Part shown: piece by piece, positions 1-8,322 of the stretch
Numbering within the stretch: the first letter of the stretch is position 1
How the letters are laid out: every line of letters starts with the position of its first letter
Source of the DNA: an uncultured Prevotella sp.
Lineage (GTDB): Bacteria > Bacteroidota > Bacteroidia > Bacteroidales > Bacteroidaceae
Direction of reading: 5' to 3'
DNA: 64,000 nt
Assembly: GCA_900315635.1 (NCBI GenBank)
Contig: OMZV01000002.1
Coordinates: forward strand, 1-64,000
Translations under genes and position numbers: made by a program
The notes under the pieces: generated by a model
The model's database searches: none
Told to the model about the DNA's origin: nothing
Seen by the model: only the letters and a program-made list of their open reading frames with translations

Positions 1-70
1 AACAGCTATGAAGAACGGAAATTCGAAATACAACGCATTCCTTGCTGTAGTACAACAGCAAGACAACTAA
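1..70 (+). CDS. C-terminal end of an unidentified protein (partial)
   Basis: The reading frame that starts at base 2 is open from the window edge to a TAA at 68-70 and encodes about 22 residues ending in AVVQQQDN. The peptide is polar and rich in Asn and Gln and looks like the natural end of a protein. Nothing in so short a stretch allows a family assignment. It is followed by a repeat-rich non-coding region, so its transcription unit probably ends here. Confidence 0.45.
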   Translation, partial: TAMKNGNSKYNAFLAVVQQQDN

Positions 71-150
71 TCATGTAATAGGGTGCTGAGTAGTTACTTG
101 GATATTAATTGCGTTGTCGCCGACCAAATTTTGCAATGCAACGGTACTCT

Positions 151-274
151 AATTGCGTTGTAAAACGGTATCTTTCACGATTATTTTTAATTTATTTTCC
201 ATCAGTTTTTAATTTAAAATCAATTCAAAAATAATTTATTTTTATTTCTAAAACGGTATCTTTCACAACGCAAC
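151..274. repeat. Intergenic repeat family A, copy 1
   Basis: Two copies of AAAACGGTATCTTTCAC (about 162-178 and 250-266) bracket an AT-rich core made of AATTTATTTTT-like sequence. GCGTTGT lies at the left and ACAACGC at the right, so the ends are inverted. The same GGTATCTTTTAC core and AT-rich centre recur near 23.5, 37.3, 48.1 and 58.0 kb. It lies upstream of the rsmA promoter and holds no gene. Confidence 0.75.
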
Positions 275-310
275 TTGCCATCGGTCACAATGAAAAAGGG
301 CTTGTTTCAT

Positions 311-341
311 TTTGTTTTATCCGCCTTTTGAGTTATCTTTG
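311..341 (+). promoter_or_regulatory. Promoter of rsmA
   Basis: TTTG at 311-314 and TATCTTTG at 334-341 are separated by 19 nt, which matches the Bacteroidetes -33/-7 consensus. The -7 box ends 19 nt before the ATG at 361. This rules out the TTG at 328 as the start codon, because it lies upstream of the transcription start. Confidence 0.8.
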
Positions 342-360
342 TAGGCAAAAACAGAGAGTT

Positions 361-1158
361 ATGGTTAAACGAGTACGACCGAAGAAGAACCTTGGACAGC
401 ATTTTCTGACCGACCTTGACATTGCGCGCCGCATTGCCGACACTGTTGACGCATGCCCCGACATTCCCGTTCTGGAGATAGGACCGGGCATGGGGGTGCT
501 GACGCAATACCTTGTGAAGAAGCCGCGTGAGGTGAAGGCTGTGGAGATTGACAAGGAGAGTGTGGCTTACTTGCAGGAGAACTTCCCGTCGCTGAGGGAC
601 AATATCATCAGTGACGACTTCCTGCGCATGGACCTCACAAAGGTGTTCGGCGGGCGTCAGTTCGTCTTGACAGGCAACTATCCGTATGATATTTCCAGTC
701 AGATTTTCTTCAAGATGCTCGACAATAAGGATCTTATTCCTTGCTGTACCGGAATGATTCAGCGTGAGGTGGCACAGCGCATCGCCGCTGAACCGGGCAA
801 TAAGACCTACGGAATACTCTCTATTCTGATTCAGGCATGGTACAATGTGGAGTACCTCTTCACCGTCGACGAGAATGTCTTCAATCCACCTCCAAAGGTT
901 AAGAGCGCCGTTATCCGCATGACCCGCAATTCAACTACCGACCTTGGCTGTGACTGGCAGCTGTTCCGCCGACTGGTAAAGACGGTTTTCAACCAGCGAA
1001 GGAAGATGCTCCGAGTGAGCCTTAAGCAGATGTTCTCTGCTGAGCGGCAGCCTTCTGACGGGTTCTGTCAGCAGGACATTATGACCAAGCGCCCTGAACA
1101 GCTCAGCATCCCACAGTTCGTCGAGTTGACGAATATGGTAGCCAAAGAGCTGGAATAA
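361..1158 (+). CDS. rsmA: 16S rRNA dimethyladenosine transferase RsmA/KsgA
   Basis: RsmA dimethylates two adjacent adenines in the 3'-terminal helix of 16S rRNA late in 30S assembly, using S-adenosylmethionine. The 265-residue protein has the family N-terminus PKKNLGQHFL (7-16), the SAM-binding loop EIGPGMG (39-45) and an acidic VEID motif (61-64). The catalytic motif near 106-109 reads NYPY; many other bacteria have NLPY. Length is normal for the family. The ATG at 361 is preferred over an upstream in-frame TTG at 328 because a promoter -7 box lies at 334-341. The gene is followed by aroB, which has a -7 box of its own. Confidence 0.95.
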   Translation: MVKRVRPKKNLGQHFLTDLDIARRIADTVDACPDIPVLEIGPGMGVLTQYLVKKPREVKAVEIDKESVAYLQENFPSLRDNIISDDFLRMDLTKVFGGRQFVLTGNYPYDISSQIFFKMLDNKDLIPCCTGMIQREVAQRIAAEPGNKTYGILSILIQAWYNVEYLFTVDENVFNPPPKVKSAVIRMTRNSTTDLGCDWQLFRRLVKTVFNQRRKMLRVSLKQMFSAERQPSDGFCQQDIMTKRPEQLSIPQFVELTNMVAKELE

Positions 1159-1236
1159 ATATTGCACACTGCGGTATCGATGTGCGCAATAATTGAGATT
1201 TCTAGTTAAAAGGTTGTTAAAAAAGAACTTACAACT

Positions 1237-1268
1237 ATTGCATTGCTAGTATAAAGTTGGTATATTTG
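1237..1268 (+). promoter_or_regulatory. Probable promoter of aroB
   Basis: ATTG at 1237-1240 (weak -33) and TATATTTG at 1261-1268 (-7) are 20 nt apart. They lie 22 nt before the aroB start. The -7 box fits TAnnTTTG exactly and the -33 box matches in three of four bases. Confidence 0.6.
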
Positions 1269-1290
1269 CAATGAGAAAAGCTAGAATGTT

Positions 1291-2376
1291 ATGGAGCAGA
1301 GAATTATCATTTCACGGAATTTCGAGACCGAGTTGGCGACGGCTCTCACTGAGTGTGAGCACGACCGCATATTTATTATCACCGACGAGACGACTGCTAA
1401 GCTGTGCTGGCCGAAGGTGAAAGACTTCTTCTGTCTTCATGGCGCACATCTCATAACCATCGGAGCTACCGATGCCAACAAGACCCTTGACTCGCTCGTG
1501 CATGTCTGGAAGGAACTGCAAGAGGGCAGGGCGACACGCCATTCGTGCGTTATCAACCTAGGTGGCGGAATGGTTACCGACCTCGGTGGCTTTGCCGCGT
1601 CGACATTCAAGCGGGGAATGAACTTCATAAACATTCCTACTACATTGCTCGCAATGGTCGATGCCAGCGTCGGCGGCAAGACGGGCATAAACTTCGGTGG
1701 ACTGAAGAATGAGATTGGCGTATTTAATGATGCCAATTATGTTATTCTGAACACTAATTTCCTTAAGACCCTCGACGACAAGAATATCCGCTCAGGATAT
1801 GCCGAGATGATTAAGCACGGACTTATCTCTGACGAGAAACATTGGGCTGAGCTGATGAATTTCGACCTCAACAATCCTGACTTGCACAAGCTCGCGTCCA
1901 TGCTTGGCGACAGCGTGAAGGTCAAGGAGCGCATTGTCGATGAGGATCCGCATGAGGTAGGTGTGCGCAAGGCATTGAACCTTGGGCATACTTTCGGTCA
2001 TGCTTTCGAGAGTTTCAGCTTCGAGGCTGCAAAGGAATCCTCGTTAAAAGGGATGACTGGGGAGAATCTTCCTCTTCTTCATGGCTATGCTGTTGCCTTC
2101 GGACTTATTCCGGAGCTCTATCTCAGCGCTGTCAAGATGGGATTCCCGCAGGACAAGCTCCGCCAGACGGTTGCCTTTATCCGTGAGAATTATGGTCAGT
2201 TCACTATTACTTGTGATGATTATCCACGTCTCATCGAACTGATGCACCACGATAAGAAGAACACGGGCAATGAAATCAATGTAACCCTTCTCTCCGGTAT
2301 TGGCGAGATTCATATCAACCAAACTCTTACTGAGGATGAGGTCAAGGAGGCACTAGACTTCTTCCGTGAGGGCTAA
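1291..2376 (+). CDS. aroB: 3-dehydroquinate synthase
   Basis: AroB converts DAHP to 3-dehydroquinate, the second step of the shikimate pathway, using NAD and a divalent metal. The 361-residue protein carries the NAD-binding stretch NLGGGMVTDLGG (89-100), PTTLLAMVDASVGGKTGIN (116-134) and SGYAEMIKHG (168-177). The metal and active-site His motifs are LGHTFGHA (231-238) and LLHGYAVAFG (262-271). The spacing between the last two is longer than usual, with an insert around 240-260. It follows rsmA by about 130 nt. Folding and length agree with the sugar phosphate cyclase family, and no other member fits the motifs better. Confidence 0.95.
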   Translation: MEQRIIISRNFETELATALTECEHDRIFIITDETTAKLCWPKVKDFFCLHGAHLITIGATDANKTLDSLVHVWKELQEGRATRHSCVINLGGGMVTDLGGFAASTFKRGMNFINIPTTLLAMVDASVGGKTGINFGGLKNEIGVFNDANYVILNTNFLKTLDDKNIRSGYAEMIKHGLISDEKHWAELMNFDLNNPDLHKLASMLGDSVKVKERIVDEDPHEVGVRKALNLGHTFGHAFESFSFEAAKESSLKGMTGENLPLLHGYAVAFGLIPELYLSAVKMGFPQDKLRQTVAFIRENYGQFTITCDDYPRLIELMHHDKKNTGNEINVTLLSGIGEIHINQTLTEDEVKEALDFFREG

Positions 2377-2418
2377 TGCCTCCCATAATCTGTAGGATCC
2401 ACCTTCTCTTGTAGGCTT

Positions 2419-2661
2419 TTACCATTTGTCCCATTCGTCGGATTCCTCATCCCAACAATTGTGACCCTTGGCAAGGTTGATGTACTCATCGTCACCGTTG
2501 TTGACTTCATCCTTGTAAGAGTGGAGGATTCCACCGACATAGTGACCGACCTTAGTGTTGACGAAGCCGTTCTCCTTGTATTGCTTGAAAGACCCCGCCA
2601 TAATCCGTGTCGGTTCAACAGTTGTCAATTCGGTAATAGGCTTGATATATATATTTTTCAT
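2419..2661 (-). CDS. Small orphan protein with YIKP...MAGS leader-like N-terminus
   Basis: This 80-residue protein begins MKNIYIKPITELTTVEPTR and has the sequence IMAGS at about residues 20-24. The rest is polar and acidic and ends in NCWDEESDEWDKW. Short Bacteroidales proteins of the type MKKxYIKPxxEVVxxE...MLAGS are common, poorly characterised and often alone. The match to that pattern is why I accept this ORF. There is no signal peptide or membrane segment. A weak -7-like TAATATTG lies at 2740-2747 on the minus strand. It sits between aroB and lysS, both on the other strand. Function is unknown; a secreted peptide precursor or a small regulator are possible readings, not shown ones. Confidence 0.6.
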   Translation of the reverse strand: MKNIYIKPITELTTVEPTRIMAGSFKQYKENGFVNTKVGHYVGGILHSYKDEVNNGDDEYINLAKGHNCWDEESDEWDKW

Positions 2662-2786
2662 TTCACAGTCTTATTAATAGTCATAAACAATCTTCTTCAA
2701 CGTATCTGTAAGCTGCAAGACATTCGTTTTCATAAGCCTACAATATTAAAAAAAATAAAACGAGAACAGAATCCATTTCTTTTTAC

Positions 2787-2794
2787 TAACTTTG
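2787..2794 (+). promoter_or_regulatory. -7 box upstream of lysS
   Basis: TAACTTTG at 2787-2794 fits the TAnnTTTG consensus and ends 31 nt before the lysS ATG at 2826. I see no good TTTG 19-20 nt further upstream. The position makes the in-frame codon at 2799 an unlikely start. Confidence 0.55.
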
Positions 2795-2825
2795 CAGATT
2801 GGTAAAACTACATTGTAAATTAGAA

Positions 2826-4562
2826 ATGAACATATTAGAGCTTAGTGAGCAGGAGATTGGCCGCCGCCAGAGTTTGCAGGCACTCCGTGATATGGGCATT
2901 AATCCATATCCAGCCGAGGAGTTCCCGGTCAACGCGTGGAGCGATGACATCAAGGCCAACTTCAATGAGAACGAGAAGCGTGAGGTAACCATTGCCGGAC
3001 GCCTTATGGGTAAGCGTATCATGGGCAAGGCATCGTTTGCAGAGCTTCAGGACAGCAAAGGCAGAATACAGCTTTACATCAGCCGTGACGACTTATGCCC
3101 CGGCGAAGATAAGGATATGTATAATAAGGTGTTCAAGAAACTCTTGGACATCGGCGATATTATTGGCGTCAAGGGATATGTCTTCCGCACACAGATGGGA
3201 GAGATTTCCGTTCATGTCGAGAGCATAAAGCTTCTGTCGAAGAGCCTTAAGCCACTGCCTATCGTGAAGTATAAGGATGGTGTTGCTTATGACAAGTTCG
3301 ACGATCCAGAGCAGCGTGCCCGTCAGCGCTATGTCGACCTTATCGTCAACGATGGCGTCAAGGACACATTCCTGAAGCGTGCTACCGTTCTGCGCACTAT
3401 GCGTAAGTTCTTCGACGACCGCGGCTATACCGAGGTTGAGACTCCTATTCTTCAGAATATTCCGGGCGGAGCAAGCGCAAAGCCATTCATCACACACTTC
3501 AATGCACTGAACATCGATATGTACATGCGTATCGCTACCGAGCTCTATCTTAAGAGACTTATTGTCGGCGGTTTCGAAGGTGTTTATGAGATTGGCAAGA
3601 ATTTCCGCAATGAGGGCATGGACCGCTTCCACAACCCTGAGTTCACTTGCCTTGAGCTCTATGTTCCTTACAAGGACTACAACTGGATGATGACTTTCAC
3701 CGAGCAGTTGCTTGAGACTATCTGCACTGCAGTTAACGGTAAGCCAGAGGTTGAGTATCCTGACGGAAAGGTCGTCAGCTTTAAGGCTCCGTTCAAGCGC
3801 ATTCCTATCCTCGACGCTATCAAGGAGAAGACTGGCTTCGACCTCGACGGCAAGTCGGAGGAAGAGATTCGCGACATCGCTGTCAACAAGCTGAAGATGG
3901 AAGGCATCGATGAGAGCTTCGGCAAGGGTAAGCTCATCGACGAGATATTCGGCGAGTACTGTGAGGGTACATTCATTCAGCCTACATTCGTCATCGACTA
4001 TCCTGTCGAGATGAGCCCGCTGACAAAGATGCACCGCTCAAAGCCGGGACTCACCGAGCGCTTCGAGCTTATGGTTAACGGTAAGGAGCTTGCCAACGCA
4101 TACTCTGAGCTTAACGACCCGATAGACCAGGAGCAGCGTTTCATCGACCAAATGAAGCTTGCCGACAAGGGTGACGACGAGGCAATGATCATCGACCACG
4201 ACTTCCTTCGTGCCCTGCAGTACGGTATGCCTCCAACATCAGGTATCGGAATCGGTATCGACCGTCTCGTCATGCTTATGACAGCCAAGGAGAATATCCA
4301 GGAGATCATGCTCTTCCCGCAGCTTAAGCCGGAAGTAAAGATGCCTCAGAGCTCTATCAAGGAGTGGGCTGCTATCGGCGTTCCTGAGGACTGGGTATAT
4401 GTTCTCCGCAAGGCTGGCTTCAACCTTATCTCCGACATCAAGGACCAGAAGGCTCAGGGCCTCCAGCAGAAGATTGGTGAGATAAACAAGAAGTACAAGC
4501 TGGGATATGAGAAGCCGTCACTTGATGAAATTCAAGCTTGGATAGATAAGGCACAAGGTTAA
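2826..4562 (+). CDS. lysS: Lysine--tRNA ligase (class II)
   Basis: LysS charges tRNA-Lys with lysine. The 578-residue protein starts MNILELSEQEIGRRQ, the usual Bacteroidales N-terminus. It then has an OB-fold anticodon-binding domain (roughly 50-165) and the class II catalytic core. Visible core motifs include GGASAKPF, RIATELYLKRL, EIGKNFRNEGMDRFHNPEFT and the C-terminal motif 3 GIGIGIDRLVML. After the core comes an extra segment of about 70 residues (IKEWAAIGVPEDWVY...IQAWIDKAQG). It is a helical extension seen in Bacteroidetes LysRS, so the length is longer than in E. coli. An in-frame start at 2799 was rejected because it sits just after the -7 box. The gene heads a lysS-gpsA-pgi cluster and its stop codon touches a repeat. 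Confidence 0.96.
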   Translation: MNILELSEQEIGRRQSLQALRDMGINPYPAEEFPVNAWSDDIKANFNENEKREVTIAGRLMGKRIMGKASFAELQDSKGRIQLYISRDDLCPGEDKDMYNKVFKKLLDIGDIIGVKGYVFRTQMGEISVHVESIKLLSKSLKPLPIVKYKDGVAYDKFDDPEQRARQRYVDLIVNDGVKDTFLKRATVLRTMRKFFDDRGYTEVETPILQNIPGGASAKPFITHFNALNIDMYMRIATELYLKRLIVGGFEGVYEIGKNFRNEGMDRFHNPEFTCLELYVPYKDYNWMMTFTEQLLETICTAVNGKPEVEYPDGKVVSFKAPFKRIPILDAIKEKTGFDLDGKSEEEIRDIAVNKLKMEGIDESFGKGKLIDEIFGEYCEGTFIQPTFVIDYPVEMSPLTKMHRSKPGLTERFELMVNGKELANAYSELNDPIDQEQRFIDQMKLADKGDDEAMIIDHDFLRALQYGMPPTSGIGIGIDRLVMLMTAKENIQEIMLFPQLKPEVKMPQSSIKEWAAIGVPEDWVYVLRKAGFNLISDIKDQKAQGLQQKIGEINKKYKLGYEKPSLDEIQAWIDKAQG

Positions 4563-4616
4563 ATTCAAAATTCAAAGTTATCATAATTTTGAATTATGAA
4601 TTATGAATTTTGAATT
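4562..4616. repeat. Simple repeat family C, copy 1 (GAATTATGAATT type)
   Basis: AATTCAAAATTCAAA on the left faces GAATTATGAATTATGAATTTTG on the right, giving an AT-rich imperfect hairpin that begins at the lysS stop codon. Similar sequence occurs at 17015-17119, at 50268-50300 and inside the GH2 gene near 28830-28860. It fills nearly all of the 66-nt gap between lysS and gpsA. Confidence 0.7.
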
Positions 4617-4628
4617 AAAGAAGAAGAC

Positions 4629-5624
4629 ATGTTCAACATAGGTAAGATAGCAATCATTGGCGGCGGCAGCTGGGCAACGGCAATCGCAAAGATTATCGTC
4701 AGCCACACGCACCACATAGGATGGTACATCCGCCGTGACGACCGAATCGACGACTTCCGCCGACTTGGCCACAACCCCGCATATCTTACCTCTGTTCGAT
4801 TCAATATCGACGAGATAAACTTCTCATCGGATATTAACAAGATTGTTGAGGCTTATGACACGCTGGTGTTCGTCACCCCGTCGCCATACCTCAAGAACCA
4901 TCTCAAAAAGCTCAAGACTCGCATAAAGGATAAGTTCATCGTCACAGCCATCAAGGGTATCGTGCCGGATGAGAATCTCTGTTGCTCGGAGTATTTCCAT
5001 CAGGTTTATGATGTGCCTTTGGATAATCTCGCCTGTATCGGCGGACCAAGTCATGCAGAGGAAGTGGCAATGGAGCGGTTGAGCTATTTGACAGTGGGCT
5101 GTTCCGACGAGGATAAAGCCCGTGAGTTTACTAAGGTGCTGGCAAACATATTCATCAAGACAAAGACTTCGACCGACGTGCTTGGAATAGAGTATGCTTC
5201 GGTATTGAAGAATGTCTATGCCATTGCCGCCGGGATATGCTATGGACTGAACTATGGCGACAACTTCCAGGCGGTTCTGATGTCGAATGCCGTTCAGGAG
5301 ATGGACCGCTTCCTGCGGACTATCCATCCTATCGACCGCAATATCATCGACTCTGTCTACCTCGGCGACTTGCTTGTTACGGGCTATTCCAATTTCAGCC
5401 GCAACCGCACGTTCGGTACAATGATTGGAAAGGGCTACAGCGTTAAGTCGGCACAGATAGAGATGGAAATGATTGCCGAGGGCTATTTTGGCACTAAGTG
5501 CATGAAGGAAATCAATCGCCATCTGCACGTAAACATGCCAATCCTCGATGCCGTCTACAATATCCTCTATGAGCGCATATCGCCACAAATAGAAATAAAA
5601 TTATTAACAGATAGCTTTAGATAA
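4629..5624 (+). CDS. gpsA: Glycerol-3-phosphate dehydrogenase [NAD(P)+]
   Basis: GpsA reduces dihydroxyacetone phosphate to sn-glycerol 3-phosphate for phospholipid synthesis. The 331-residue cytoplasmic protein has an N-terminal Rossmann motif GGGSWATA (11-18) and the segment [24 protein letters not shown] and [16 protein letters not shown] carry the conserved catalytic lysine region. The C-terminal helical domain includes [14 protein letters not shown]. Length is normal. It lies between lysS and pgi, 5 nt from pgi, so the three are probably co-transcribed from the lysS promoter. Confidence 0.94.
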   Translation: MFNIGKIAIIGGGSWATAIAKIIVSHTHHIGWYIRRDDRIDDFRRLGHNPAYLTSVRFNIDEINFSSDINKIVEAYDTLVFVTPSPYLKNHLKKLKTRIKDKFIVTAIKGIVPDENLCCSEYFHQVYDVPLDNLACIGGPSHAEEVAMERLSYLTVGCSDEDKAREFTKVLANIFIKTKTSTDVLGIEYASVLKNVYAIAAGICYGLNYGDNFQAVLMSNAVQEMDRFLRTIHPIDRNIIDSVYLGDLLVTGYSNFSRNRTFGTMIGKGYSVKSAQIEMEMIAEGYFGTKCMKEINRHLHVNMPILDAVYNILYERISPQIEIKLLTDSFR

Positions 5625-5629
5625 GAACA

Positions 5630-6985
5630 ATGAAGAACATTTCATTAGACATTACGAAGGCTGAGCAGTTCCTTGAGACAGGAACTCTCGCAGCATTTGA
5701 GCCGAAAGTAGTTGCAGCAGAGGCAAGCCTTGAGAATGGCACATGCCCGGGCAACGATTTCCTTGGATGGCTTCACCTGCCATCAAGCATCACACCAGAA
5801 TTCCTCGACGAGATTCAGGCTACTGCCAACACACTGCGTGAGAAGTGCGATGTAGTTGTTGTAGCTGGAATCGGAGGCTCTTACCTTGGTGCACGCGCCG
5901 TCATCGAAGCACTCGGAAACAGCTTCGCATGGCTCATTCAGGACAAGAAGAATCCTATCATAACATTCGCCGGCAATAACCTCGGTGAGGATTATCTCTC
6001 AGAGCTCACTGAGTATCTGAAGGACAAGAAGTTCGGTGTTATCAATATCTCTAAGTCGGGTACCACAACCGAGACCGCCCTTTCATTCCGTCTGCTGAAG
6101 AAGCAGTGTGAGGCACAGCGCGGTAAGGCTGAGGCAAAGGACGTTATCGTTGCTGTTACCGACGCTCACAAGGGTGCTGCCCGTGCAGCTGCCGATAAGG
6201 AAGGCTACAAGACATTCGTCATTCCTGACAATGTAGGTGGTCGTTTCTCAGTGCTCACTCCGGTTGGTCTACTGCCTATCGCTGTAGCAGGTTTCGACAT
6301 CAAGCAGCTCGTCAAGGGTGCTGCCGATATGGAGAAGCTCGTTGGCAATGACGTTCCGTTCGGTGAGAACATCGCTGCCCGCTATGCAGCTGTCCGTCAG
6401 GCTCTGTACACACAGGCCGGCAAGAAGATTGAGATCGTCGCCAACTTCCAGCCGAAGCTCCACTATATCGCTGAGTGGTGGAAGCAGCTCTACGGAGAGA
6501 GTGAGGGTAAGGACCACAAGGGTATCTTCCCGGCAGCCTGCGACTTCACAACCGACCTGCACTCTATGGGTCAGTGGATTCAGGATGGTGAGCGCTCAAT
6601 CTTCGAGACAGTCATCTCTGTGGAGACTCCTAACCGTGAGCTCGACTTCCCATTCGATGAGGAGAACCTCGACGGTCTGAACTTCCTTGCTGGCAAGCGT
6701 GTCGATCAGGTCAACAAGATGGCTGAGCTCGGTACACGTCTGGCTCACGTCGATGGTGGTGTTCCTAACATCCGCATCTGCGTTCCTGAGCTCAACGAGT
6801 ACTATCTCGGTCAGCTCATCTACTTCTTCGAGAAGGCTTGCGGCATCTCTGGTAACATCGAGGGTGTCAACCCATTCAACCAGCCGGGTGTTGAGGCTTA
6901 CAAGAAGAATATGTTCGCTCTGCTCAACAAGCCAGGCTATGAGGCTGAGAGCAAGGCTATCCAGGAGCGTCTGGCTAAGGAGTAA
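5630..6985 (+). CDS. pgi: Glucose-6-phosphate isomerase
   Basis: Pgi interconverts glucose 6-phosphate and fructose 6-phosphate. The 451-residue protein is the short bacterial type. It contains [16 protein letters not shown] (about 81-96), the phosphate-binding [16 protein letters not shown] and [19 protein letters not shown]. Near the C-terminus it has [10 protein letters not shown] and [18 protein letters not shown], which fit the isomerase active site. It starts 5 nt after gpsA, which points to one transcript, and is followed by a G/C-rich palindrome and a terminator-like hairpin. Confidence 0.96.
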   Translation: MKNISLDITKAEQFLETGTLAAFEPKVVAAEASLENGTCPGNDFLGWLHLPSSITPEFLDEIQATANTLREKCDVVVVAGIGGSYLGARAVIEALGNSFAWLIQDKKNPIITFAGNNLGEDYLSELTEYLKDKKFGVINISKSGTTTETALSFRLLKKQCEAQRGKAEAKDVIVAVTDAHKGAARAAADKEGYKTFVIPDNVGGRFSVLTPVGLLPIAVAGFDIKQLVKGAADMEKLVGNDVPFGENIAARYAAVRQALYTQAGKKIEIVANFQPKLHYIAEWWKQLYGESEGKDHKGIFPAACDFTTDLHSMGQWIQDGERSIFETVISVETPNRELDFPFDEENLDGLNFLAGKRVDQVNKMAELGTRLAHVDGGVPNIRICVPELNEYYLGQLIYFFEKACGISGNIEGVNPFNQPGVEAYKKNMFALLNKPGYEAESKAIQERLAKE

Positions 6986-6993
6986 AAAACGGA

Positions 6994-7022
6994 TCTCCCC
7001 AACCCCTCCTAAAAGGAGGGGA
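6994..7022. repeat. Palindromic repeat family B, half-copy after pgi
   Basis: CCCCTCCTAAAAGGAGGGG forms a perfect 8-bp-arm palindrome preceded by TCTCCCCAAC. It resembles the family B sequences found inside rsgA, coaE, the HAD gene and the lysozyme gene. It lies just after the pgi stop codon and could help end transcription, although no T-run follows. Confidence 0.55.
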
Positions 7023-7054
7023 TTCTGAAGATACTATATTAAATATTAGAGAAT

Positions 7055-7107
7055 GTCCACAATCGTCCTTTTGTAAATAAGTAAAGGGGTGATTGTGGAT
7101 ATTTTAT
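7055..7107 (+). terminator. Probable terminator after pgi
   Basis: TCCACAATC at 7055-7063 pairs with GATTGTGGA at 7091-7099 and is followed by TATTTTATT. The CTTT/AAAG pair inside extends the stem. The loop is moderately long. It separates pgi from the HAD gene. Confidence 0.5.
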
Positions 7108-7144
7108 TGATATTTCTTGGTTGCAGGGGAAATAATAATAACTA

Positions 7145-7888
7145 ATGAACAAGATAAATACAGATAATAATTTAGGTAATCAAACATCCTCCCCTTGGGG
7201 GAGGCTTGGTGGGGATTCCCGGCTTGGGGATTTCCGTTGTGTCCTCTTCGACATGGACGGCGTCCTCTATAACAGCATGCCTAACCACGCCATTGCCTGG
7301 GTGAAAGCGTTGAAGGAATTCGGAATCCACTTCACGCCCGAGGACAGCTATGCCACTGAGGGTGCCCGTGGAGTCGATACCATTCGTGCTTATGCCAAGA
7401 AGCAATTGAATAAGGACCTCACTGAGGAGCAGGCTCAGAAGATTTATGACGTGAAGACACGCTACTTCCATGAGCTGCCTACAGCCGAGATATTCGACGG
7501 AGTAAAGGACTTGATGAGGTTGATAAAGTCAAAAGGTTTGCAGAGCTGTGTCGTGACAGGCAGTGGTCAGCGTCCATTGTTCAAGCGCCTTCTTGATGAT
7601 TTCGGTGAGTTTATCGACGATAATCATATTGTCACAGCGTATGATGTTAAGCGTGGCAAACCGAATCCCGACCCTTATCTCATGGGATTGAAGAAGTGTG
7701 GCGATGTGAAGCCTTCCGAAGGCATTGTTGTTGAGAACGCTCCTCTTGGCATTCGTGCCGGTGTTGCCGCGGGTTGCTATACCGTTGCCATCAATTCCGG
7801 TCCACTGCCCGACAGTGCCTTGCTTGCCGAGCACCCGAACGTATTGTTTAAGTCTATCCGTGAGTTCTATAACGCCATAAAGGGATAG
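7145..7888 (+). CDS. HAD-superfamily phosphatase/phosphoglucomutase-like hydrolase with repeat-derived N-terminus
   Basis: The protein of 247 residues is a haloacid dehalogenase enzyme of the beta-phosphoglucomutase/phosphatase subfamily. FDMDGVLYNS holds the nucleophile Asp36 and acid/base Asp38. VVTGSGQRPL is motif II, KRGKPNPDPYLM holds the motif III lysine and VVENAPLGIRAGVAAG is motif IV. A four-helix cap lies between motifs I and II. The substrate is not predictable. Residues 9-24 ([15 protein letters not shown] and flank) do not belong to the HAD fold. They are encoded by a copy of repeat family B and nearly match the N-terminus of CoaE in this window. No other in-frame ATG precedes the catalytic motif, so either this start is right or a non-ATG codon after the repeat is used. 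Confidence 0.85.
   Translation: MNKINTDNNLGNQTSSPWGRLGGDSRLGDFRCVLFDMDGVLYNSMPNHAIAWVKALKEFGIHFTPEDSYATEGARGVDTIRAYAKKQLNKDLTEEQAQKIYDVKTRYFHELPTAEIFDGVKDLMRLIKSKGLQSCVVTGSGQRPLFKRLLDDFGEFIDDNHIVTAYDVKRGKPNPDPYLMGLKKCGDVKPSEGIVVENAPLGIRAGVAAGCYTVAINSGPLPDSALLAEHPNVLFKSIREFYNAIKG
7172..7217. repeat. Palindromic repeat family B, in-frame copy in the HAD gene
   Basis: TTTAGGTAATCAAACAT is followed by CCTCCCCTTGGGGGAGG and CTTGGTGGGGA. This is almost identical to the right half of the element inside rsgA (about 16470-16515). It encodes residues 10-24 of the HAD protein. Confidence 0.8.
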
Positions 7889-7902
7889 TATCTTAAACTT
7901 CA

Positions 7903-8063
7903 AATCTCAGTTATCTCAGTTTCTTTCCACATACCATAATTGAGATGTAAATATAATAATATTATATATATTATGATTATATTTACACACTATGGTCATT
8001 TTTTTTCGTCAGACTAATGTCTGTCAACAGAAAGAAACTGAGATAATTGAGATAACTGAGATT
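7903..8063. repeat. MITE-like element with terminal inverted repeats of CTGAGATAA type
   Basis: The left end 7903-7926 is the exact reverse complement of sequence in the right end 8031-8063, which has one extra 9-bp ATAATTGAG unit. The ends are built from the repeated unit CTGAGATAA. The centre is an AT-rich palindrome (GTAAATATAATAATATTAT and its partner). There is no coding capacity. Long terminal inverted repeats around a non-coding core are the structure of a miniature transposable element, but no target-site duplication is evident. Confidence 0.55.
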
Positions 8064-8225
8064 GTGTTTTTGTTAAATAGTTGATTGCCAGCTTATTATA
8101 AAACTGCAACTGAAACAATTACTGATAAAAAGCCAATGTTGAGTCGTCAGCCACGCAATTTGTGGTGTTTTACGGTGCGTTTGACCCTCAATTACCTCGT
8201 GATAGGATAGCTTTTACAACGCATT

Positions 8226-8290
8226 AAGCCCCATTTTGTAAGGCTTATACAGGCAAATTGCGCTATATGAGACCCTCCAAAATGGGGCTT
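8226..8290. terminator. GC-containing hairpin, possible 3' end of the metal-binding protein transcript
   Basis: AAGCCCCATTTT at 8226-8237 pairs perfectly with AAAATGGGGCTT at 8279-8290 across a 41-nt loop. It lies 33 nt beyond the stop codon of the minus-strand gene. Neither side has a T-run, so it may stabilise an RNA end more than terminate. Confidence 0.4.
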
Positions 8291-8322
8291 TAAAAATAAA
8301 CGATGTCTACAATGCAGAAAGC

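Larger units (their letters stand above)
7889..8322. other. Gene-free region between convergent genes, with two inverted repeats
   Basis: This 434-base stretch separates the HAD gene (plus) from the metal-binding protein gene (minus). It holds a MITE-like inverted repeat at 7903-8063 and a hairpin at 8226-8290. Between them, 8064-8225 shows no ORF, tRNA-like fold or promoter that I can defend. Confidence 0.7.

Noticed and set aside
328-360. Upstream TTG start for rsmA at 328
   Set aside because: The promoter -7 box TATCTTTG lies at 334-341, so 328 is not transcribed. The family N-terminus starts at 361.
3093-4034. A 313-codon minus-strand ORF inside lysS
   Set aside because: It is entirely antisense to a certain lysS and rich in Leu, Val and Asp as expected for the mirror frame of biased codons. 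No motif or promoter was found.
8064-8225. tRNA or structured RNA gene
   Set aside because: I looked for cloverleaf pairing and a conserved TTC loop and found none, and there is no promoter near it.
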